Below, piece by piece: positions 1 through 4,671 of a stretch of DNA of 5,550 nt; position 1 is the first letter of the stretch; every line of letters starts with the position of its first letter. The position numbers and the translations under genes are program-made. Under the pieces are notes generated by a model, which was not told where the DNA came from, ran no database searches, and was given only the letters and a program-made list of their open reading frames with translations. The stretch is from Euryarchaeota archaeon UBA486 (GTDB lineage: Archaea; Thermoplasmatota; Poseidoniia; Poseidoniales; Poseidoniaceae): NCBI GenBank assembly GCA_002497765.1, contig DAET01000014.1, positions 1 through 5,550 of the forward strand, written 5' to 3'.

Positions 1-67
1 TCGGGTCCATCAAACCAAATCGAATCTGGGCGATTCGCTTGGGGATCATTGTGCTCTTTCGACTCAT
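1..67 (-). CDS. rpoA1: DNA-directed RNA polymerase subunit A' (RpoA1), N-terminal fragment
   Basis: Only the first 22 codons lie in the window; the gene continues past the left edge. The readable protein starts MSRKST and continues MIPKRIAQIRFGLMDP, which matches the conserved start of archaeal RpoA1 (KRI..I.FGL..P), the clamp-head beginning of the catalytic largest subunit. I place the start at 65-67 because this ATG overlaps the rpoB stop as ATGA and has a perfect GGAGG seven bases upstream. The alternative ATG at 47-49, six codons later, has only a weak purine stretch before it. The position directly after rpoB is the standard archaeal order, and the overlap implies translational coupling with RpoB, its partner in the active centre. 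The identification rests on about 16 conserved residues plus position. Confidence 0.88.
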   Translation of the reverse strand, partial: MSRKSTMIPKRIAQIRFGLMDP

Positions 68-3000
68 CTTCGGTCCTCCAGTTCAAGACGCATGGCCACA
101 CCTAAACTCTTCATCTCGTCCAGAAGCAGCTTGAATGCATAAGAAGTCTGCACCTTGTAGACTTCAGCGCCATCGCCGTGGATGGGGCTGACGTAGGTGC
201 CACGCTTGGGGTCGTACCAGGCGATGTGACCGGATTGGGCGCAGACGTACATGTCGATACCGTCCGACTCATCGAGCAGACGGTCCTTGATGACCATCGA
301 AGCGCCGTGGGCGATGAGACAATCACGTTCCATCTCACCAAATCGCAGACCACCTTGTCGAGCACGACCTTCGGTCGGCTGACGGGTCAGAATCTGAACA
401 CGGCCACGGGAACGGGCGTGAATCTTCGAGCTGACCAAGTGGTGAAGTCGCTGGTAGAAGATGCAACCTACGAAGATCTCAGCGGGGTAGGACTCGCCGG
501 TTTCGCCGTTGATCATCGTCTCACGGCCGGTGTGGGCCAGGCCGTTGCGGACGAGACCGTCTCGCAGGCTGGACTCTTTCTCACCACGGAAGGCGGTACC
601 GTCGATGCGGCGACCTTCCATAGCACCGACTTTGCCACCGATCATTTCCAGAACGTGGGCGACGGTCATTCGCGATGGAATGGCGTGCGGGTTGATGATG
701 AGGTCGGGCACGACACCGTCTTCGGTGAACGGCATGTCCTCTGGCTCAACAAGGCGTCCGATGACACCCTTTTGTCCGTGGCGGGAAGCGAACTTGTCGC
801 CGACTTCAGGGACCTTGTGGCTTCGCACCATCACACGAACGAGACGGCCGGAGTCAAGGGATTCGGTCACGTAGACGTTGTCAACCCAGCCCTTTTCGCC
901 GTGGCGGACGAGCATGGACGATTCACGTCGCTCCTGGGCCATCAAGAAGGAGCCACCTGAAGACTCCTCGAGGAATCGTGGTGGGCTGGTCTTGCCCACG
1001 AGAACGTTGCCGCCCTCGAGGGAGGTTTCGGGCACGGGGAGGCCGTCAGCTTCGAGGTGAAGGTAGGCATCAGGGGCCTTGAGGCCCTTGATCTCCTGCT
1101 TCGAGGTGCCGGGCTTCTCAATTTCTTCGACCTGTCCGCCAGGGAAGCGGCGTCGCTCAGCGTTGTAGGTGCGGTTGAAGGTCGAGCGGCCGAGGGCTCG
1201 GTCGATGGACCCCTTGTTCATGATGACAGCGTCCTGCATGTTGTAGCCGTGAAGCGACATGATGGCGACGATGAAATTCTGGCCACCGGGTCGGTCGTCG
1301 AAGTGCGTGGTTTCCATGGCGCGGGTGCGGGTGATGGAACGCTGCGGGTAGTGCAGGATGTGCGCACGGGTGTCCGGTCGCATACGGTAGTTGGCGCTGG
1401 GCAGACCCAAGGACTGCTTGACCATCGCCGTACCACCGGTAACACGGGGCGTCGAGTTGTGCTCGGGGTAAGGGATGAGCGAAGCGCAAACACCGAGAAC
1501 GAGTTGTGGGTCAATCTCACAATGGGTGTGCTCGGCGGTGTAGAGCAACGGGACGTCAAATTCAGTGGTGGCGATTTCACCGTTGGGCATGGAGACGTTG
1601 GCCTTGAGGTGGGCCACTTCAGCACGGGGTTCACCCAGGTTCATCCATTCCACATCTTCGTACTTGACAACACGGCCAGCAAGGCCAGCGCTGTCGCCTT
1701 CAGGGATGGTCTCGGGGAGAACGAACGGACGAGGTGCGATGTAGAGGTCCTCTTCTTCTTCAGCGTCGACCCATTCCACGACACCCTCGATGATGAGGGA
1801 ACGGAAGTTGATCTCGCCGTTGGAAAGTTTGGTCAAGTGGTCTTGCGTCAAGCGAGGCGCACCATCGTAAAGGATGAGCAGAGGTCGCAGGATTCGGCCC
1901 TTGTCCGTGTTGATGAAGATGTCTTTGTTTTCCACATCGTGGCGAATGGAGACCTCGGAAGGAATCACACCACGGCGGCGGGACGACTTGAAGTGGTCCA
2001 CGAGTTTCTTTCCGCGCTTGTGGATGCCGTAGATGTCACCGTTGACGTGGACACGGTCGCCGTCGGTCCAGTCGTCGGGCTGGTAGACGTCGAGTTCGTC
2101 AAGGCGCTCTCGGATTTCGATTTCGTTGATGTCCTCGGAGATGTCGATCATCTGTGCGGCGTTCTTCACCAGGCCACAGTTTTGCCCTTCGGGCGTCTCG
2201 TTGGGGCACAGCCGGCCCCACTGGGTGGGGTGAAGGTCTCGAGCCTCAAAGTGAGGTTGGCTTCGAACCAACGGTGAGGTGACACGGCGCATGTGAGACA
2301 ACGCTGCGAGGTACGTGGTTCGGTCGAGCAGTTGGCTCACGCCAGAGCGACCGCCGACCCAGTTGCCGGTGGCGAGTGCGTGCATGATCTTGCTCGTCAA
2401 CACATCAGGACGAAGGCAGGAGGTGATCTTCAGCTCTCGCTTGCGGTTGTGGTGTCGCTCGAGTTGGTACTTCAAATCACGAGCGAGTTGTCCAGCAGAC
2501 ACACGGAACAGGTCTTCGATGAGGTCGCCAGCGAGGCGAACACGCTTGTTGGCATAGTGGTCCTTGTCGTTGGGGTCTCGGCCTTCGATGGCCATTTCCA
2601 AGACCTGGCGGACGATTCGGCCCATGTAGATGGCCTTCTTTTCTCGGTCTTCGACTTGGTCGCCCAGGTGAGGAAGGAGTTCTCGGTCGAGCAGTTGGCT
2701 CACTCGTGCTTCACGGTATTCCTTTTGCTGACCAGCAGCGAATTTCTTCTCAAGCCACTGGTGGCTCTCCTCCATCGTTTCGACGCTGTATTCTTCGTTG
2801 TCTTTGACTTCGTTGATGTTGGCAACGATGTACTTGAACGAGTCCGTGTTGCCGGCGATGGCCTGGAAGATGTGCTGGTCGTTCTCAACGCCGAGGGCGC
2901 GCATCAGCAGCACGACGGGAATGGCGGTGGTACCAGCGGTGGAAATCTTCACCATGAGCATACCGTCTCGGCGCTTTTCCACGGTGAGCGGCTTGCGCAT

Positions 3001-3681
3001 ACCGTCTTTCTGAGAGAAGATCTTGGCGACTTCAGTCTGCTTGGCGTAGCGCTTGTTGATTTCGACGGTGACTCGGTTGGGGGCGAGGTCTTCCATCGAG
3101 ATAAGCACACGCTCGGTCCCGTTGATGATGAAGTAGCCACCGGGGTCGAGGGGGTCTTCGCCCTTCTTCTGCAACAGTTCGTGCCAAGTGGCTTTGTCCT
3201 CAGCGGAGGTTGTTGGCGTGAGCACGCGGTCGCCGGCGATGTGCTTGGGGTGCAGGTTACATCGCTCAGAGCGGACCATGATGGGCATGTTGCCAACAGC
3301 CACGCCGGACTCGGTTGGTGAGGGCACGCCGTTGCGCTTGATGGTGAAGTCGATGGTGACAGGGGACATGTAGGTTAGCTTGCGCAGGCGGCACTCCATC
3401 GGGGTGGATGGGTTGAGTGCACCGTTGGCTTCCTTGACCGTGGGTTGTCCGAGTTTGACGTTCTTGAGGCGAATGACAATGTCCTGGTCGTGCACGTCGA
3501 GTTTGATGTAGCCGCCTTCGTCGTCGTTGAAGTCCTCGTCGGTTCCAACACGGATGTTGCGGATGATGCGCTCCATGCGGGAGAGTGTGCTTTCGGAAGC
3601 GGGGATGCAGTCGTTGTACGAGGCCAGTTGGTGGTTGACAAGGCTGCGTTCTTTGAAAAATGCTTGAATGATTTCCTGCAT
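64..3681 (-). CDS. rpoB: DNA-directed RNA polymerase subunit B (RpoB), unsplit
   Basis: This is the second-largest, catalytic subunit of the archaeal RNA polymerase, 1205 residues, homologous to eukaryotic Rpb2 and bacterial beta. It is one chain, not the B''/B' pair of many methanogens and haloarchaea. Visible in order: protrusion and lobe (about 1-440) with GGYFIINGTERVLI at 181-194; the fork with GNWVGGRSGVSQLLDR near 439-454 and RLCPNETPEGQNCGLVKN near 490-507; an external region; the hybrid-binding domain from about 715 with GYNMQDAVIMNKGSIDR at 812-828; the active-site lysines K963 and K971 in GDKFASRHGQKG; NPHAIPSRMTVAHVLE at 997-1012; and the anchor/clamp TRQPTEGRARQGGLRFGEMERD at 1099-1120. 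Three oddities: Q816 replaces the usual Glu before the conserved D817; the C-terminal zinc site keeps only C1147 of four Cys (S1150, S1165, H1168 at the others); and about 649-715 looks inserted. The start has a strong AAGGAGGAG upstream. It lies 14 nt after rpoH and overlaps rpoA1. Confidence 0.98.
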   Translation of the reverse strand: MQEIIQAFFKERSLVNHQLASYNDCIPASESTLSRMERIIRNIRVGTDEDFNDDEGGYIKLDVHDQDIVIRLKNVKLGQPTVKEANGALNPSTPMECRLRKLTYMSPVTIDFTIKRNGVPSPTESGVAVGNMPIMVRSERCNLHPKHIAGDRVLTPTTSAEDKATWHELLQKKGEDPLDPGGYFIINGTERVLISMEDLAPNRVTVEINKRYAKQTEVAKIFSQKDGMRKPLTVEKRRDGMLMVKISTAGTTAIPVVLLMRALGVENDQHIFQAIAGNTDSFKYIVANINEVKDNEEYSVETMEESHQWLEKKFAAGQQKEYREARVSQLLDRELLPHLGDQVEDREKKAIYMGRIVRQVLEMAIEGRDPNDKDHYANKRVRLAGDLIEDLFRVSAGQLARDLKYQLERHHNRKRELKITSCLRPDVLTSKIMHALATGNWVGGRSGVSQLLDRTTYLAALSHMRRVTSPLVRSQPHFEARDLHPTQWGRLCPNETPEGQNCGLVKNAAQMIDISEDINEIEIRERLDELDVYQPDDWTDGDRVHVNGDIYGIHKRGKKLVDHFKSSRRRGVIPSEVSIRHDVENKDIFINTDKGRILRPLLILYDGAPRLTQDHLTKLSNGEINFRSLIIEGVVEWVDAEEEEDLYIAPRPFVLPETIPEGDSAGLAGRVVKYEDVEWMNLGEPRAEVAHLKANVSMPNGEIATTEFDVPLLYTAEHTHCEIDPQLVLGVCASLIPYPEHNSTPRVTGGTAMVKQSLGLPSANYRMRPDTRAHILHYPQRSITRTRAMETTHFDDRPGGQNFIVAIMSLHGYNMQDAVIMNKGSIDRALGRSTFNRTYNAERRRFPGGQVEEIEKPGTSKQEIKGLKAPDAYLHLEADGLPVPETSLEGGNVLVGKTSPPRFLEESSGGSFLMAQERRESSMLVRHGEKGWVDNVYVTESLDSGRLVRVMVRSHKVPEVGDKFASRHGQKGVIGRLVEPEDMPFTEDGVVPDLIINPHAIPSRMTVAHVLEMIGGKVGAMEGRRIDGTAFRGEKESSLRDGLVRNGLAHTGRETMINGETGESYPAEIFVGCIFYQRLHHLVSSKIHARSRGRVQILTRQPTEGRARQGGLRFGEMERDCLIAHGASMVIKDRLLDESDGIDMYVCAQSGHIAWYDPKRGTYVSPIHGDGAEVYKVQTSYAFKLLLDEMKSLGVAMRLELEDRR
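75..79 (-). promoter_or_regulatory. Shine-Dalgarno site of rpoA1, inside the end of rpoB
   Basis: The minus strand reads GGAGG here, seven bases before the ATG at 65-67. It lies within the last codons of rpoB. The good match and spacing decide the rpoA1 start in favour of the ATGA overlap rather than the internal ATG at 47-49. Confidence 0.75.
2320..2340 (-). repeat. 21-bp exact direct repeat in rpoB, copy near residues 448-454
   Basis: This stretch is identical base for base to 2683-2703. Both copies lie in the rpoB reading frame and encode VSQLLDR with the same seven codons. This copy is in the conserved fork-region motif GVSQLLDR. It is a small repeat and may be coincidence strengthened by shared codon preference. 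Confidence 0.6.
2683..2703 (-). repeat. 21-bp exact direct repeat in rpoB, copy near residues 327-333
   Basis: This is the second copy of the 21-bp sequence at 2320-2340, offset by 363 nt (121 codons). It encodes the same heptapeptide VSQLLDR in the lobe/protrusion part of RpoB, followed here by ELLPHLG rather than TTYLAAL. Confidence 0.6.
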
Positions 3682-3687
3682 GATGTT

Positions 3688-3696
3688 CTCCTCCTT
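3688..3696 (-). promoter_or_regulatory. Shine-Dalgarno site of rpoB
   Basis: The minus strand reads AAGGAGGAG six bases before the rpoB ATG, a strong match to the anti-Shine-Dalgarno end of archaeal 16S rRNA. Its first base is also the last base of the rpoH stop codon (TGA at 3696-3698), so a ribosome finishing rpoH sits next to this site, which suggests coupled translation. Confidence 0.85.
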
Positions 3697-4346
3697 CAGT
3701 TCCCCTCCACAATGAGTCGGTACGCCACGGTCTGTCCAGCCGACGGGGATTGGCGGACGACCTTCAGCACACGGTCAGCAATCCAACCGGCCGCCAGAGG
3801 GGTGTGGTCTGGGTTGGCCATGTGGGCTGCCGAATCTTCGGCTTCAGCGAGTTCTTTGATCACCTGAACAACAGGGTCGGTGATGAGGATTTTTGGAAGC
3901 AGTTCCTTGGCAAGGCGGTCTTCGCCAGTTTCGGGGTCGGGCAGGACCATCTTCCACGGAGCGAGGGCTTCCATCTCGATGGCGAGTTGGTCGGCCTCGG
4001 AGATGTTCGCCTCGCCAACGAGTTCCTGATGGGGGACCAGTACGTGGTTGAGGGCGTTGAACCGAGAGGTAATCTCCGGACGGTCCATGTCGTCAACGGC
4101 CTTGGCCCGGATGGTGATCTTGGTGCTTTTCTTCGCAGCACGGCGTCGGGAGCCCTGCTCAGCGATGATTTGCATGGTGTTGATGAATTCTTCAGCGTCC
4201 TTTGAGATGCCGAGGGTGGACGCCACGTCGTCGTGGGTCATGTTCTTGATGTCGGTCATGTTTCGGTCGGTGGCCAGTTTGTGGGCGTACTCCTCTGAGA
4301 CACCCAGTTCCATCAACCGCTTTTTTGTTGCACTCTTTACGACCAT
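3696..4346 (-). CDS. rpoH: DNA-directed RNA polymerase subunit H (RpoH/Rpb5-like) with an N-terminal extension
   Basis: The 216-residue product ends in the archaeal RpoH fold, the counterpart of the C-terminal domain of eukaryotic Rpb5, which assembles with the largest subunit near the downstream DNA jaw. Hallmarks are NHVLVPHQEL (100-109), LPKILITDPVV (150-160) and RQSPSAGQTVAYRLIV (198-213). Archaeal RpoH is usually about 75-90 residues. Here about 95 extra residues precede the core: a helical, helix-hairpin-helix-like part (about 8-60, with ELGVSEEYAHKLA and later STLGI) and a basic patch RRRAAKK (67-73). The core is also stretched, with extra residues around 125-147 and 165-188. I chose the ATG at 4344-4346 because GGTG lies five bases upstream; a TTG start ten codons earlier has no such support. 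The gene lies 49 nt after tRNA-Lys and 14 nt before rpoB, the normal archaeal rpoH-rpoB order. The C-terminal identification is firm; the role of the N-terminal part is unknown. Confidence 0.93.
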   Translation of the reverse strand: MVVKSATKKRLMELGVSEEYAHKLATDRNMTDIKNMTHDDVASTLGISKDAEEFINTMQIIAEQGSRRRAAKKSTKITIRAKAVDDMDRPEITSRFNALNHVLVPHQELVGEANISEADQLAIEMEALAPWKMVLPDPETGEDRLAKELLPKILITDPVVQVIKELAEAEDSAAHMANPDHTPLAAGWIADRVLKVVRQSPSAGQTVAYRLIVEGN

Positions 4347-4351
4347 TTTTA

Positions 4352-4357
4352 CACCCC
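4352..4357 (-). promoter_or_regulatory. Probable Shine-Dalgarno site of rpoH
   Basis: The minus strand reads GGGGTG five bases before the ATG at 4344-4346. Its GGTG part can pair with the CACC of the archaeal 16S rRNA tail. It is weaker than the rpoB and rpoA1 sites but favours this ATG over the upstream TTG at 4374-4376. Confidence 0.5.
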
Positions 4358-4395
4358 GGATCGCCCTCCCACACAAGACCGGTAGCGCAGTCAGG

Positions 4396-4469
4396 CGGGC
4401 CCGACGGGGTTCGAACCCGCGACCATCGGATTAAAAGTCCGACGCTCTACCTGACTGAGCTACAGGCCC
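4396..4469 (-). tRNA. tRNA-Lys (anticodon UUU)
   Basis: A 74-nt cloverleaf can be folded by eye. The acceptor stem GGGCCTG pairs with CGGGCCC with one T-G wobble, and the discriminator base is G. The D-arm is GCTC/GAGC. The anticodon stem TCGGA/TCCGA closes the loop CTTTTAA with TTT at 34-36. The T-arm is GCGGG/CCCGT around TTCGAAC. No intron is present. CCA is not encoded: CCT follows the discriminator, so the end must be added by CCA-adding enzyme. It reads AAA and AAG lysine codons. The gene points the same way as rpoH, 49 nt upstream of it, with no T-rich terminator between, so it may be cut from a transcript that continues into the polymerase genes. Confidence 0.97.
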
Positions 4470-4671
4470 AATGTAGCAACTTGGGCTTTTTGTCCGACCT
4501 GCATGGCCTTCTTATACATTTCGGGTTGGCCGTGACCGACGCGGCCACGAGGGAGGCTGAACGCACCATCAAGCCCCCCCTTCATAAATCTGCCTTTCTG
4601 GCAAAAATTCGCCGTTTTTCCCACGCACTGCCACGAATAGCCTCATCAAAGAGGGGCTTTTCCAAGGGGTC
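4470..4671. other. Divergent intergenic region between tRNA-Lys and the methyltransferase-ligase gene
   Basis: About 200 nt hold no gene I can support. Besides the minus-strand promoter candidate, the plus strand has an AT-rich TTCATAAATC at 4581-4590 that could act as a weak TATA element, giving a start near 4611 and a leader of about 60 nt for the gene at 4672. An imperfect hairpin at 4600-4622 (AAAAA against TTTTT, two flanking G-C pairs, one mismatch, 7-nt loop) is marginal. In the plus-strand gene frame, stops at 4558-4560 and 4585-4587 bound the coding region, and no ATG, GTG or TTG occurs between the latter and 4672. Confidence 0.45.
4511..4525 (-). promoter_or_regulatory. Candidate archaeal promoter (BRE + TATA box) for tRNA-Lys and possibly the rpo genes
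   Basis: The minus strand reads CCCGAAATGTATAAG. GTATAA is a good TATA-box candidate and the preceding CGAAA fits the purine-rich TFB recognition element. With initiation about 25 bases downstream, transcription would begin near 4488, leaving a leader of about 19 nt before the tRNA. No equally good TATA element is seen in the 49 nt between tRNA and rpoH, so it may also serve the polymerase genes. The call rests on sequence pattern and position. Confidence 0.55.

Noticed and set aside
178..3321. Long plus-strand open frames opposite rpoB (about 260, 406 and 342 codons at 178-960, 1057-2277 and 2293-3321)
   Set aside because: They lie fully antisense to a clear RpoB. Their translations are low-complexity mixtures rich in V, D, G and H as expected from the complement of biased codons, and no family motif is visible.
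4374..4376. TTG start for rpoH, ten codons upstream of the chosen ATG
   Set aside because: The rarer start codon lacks a well-placed Shine-Dalgarno site, whereas the ATG at 4344-4346 has GGTG at five bases.
4600..4622. Imperfect inverted repeat (AAAAA/TTTTT with 7-nt loop) as a terminator or operator
   Set aside because: It has only five A-T pairs plus two G-C pairs with a mismatch, in an AT-rich patch. It is not where a terminator for either neighbouring gene would be needed.
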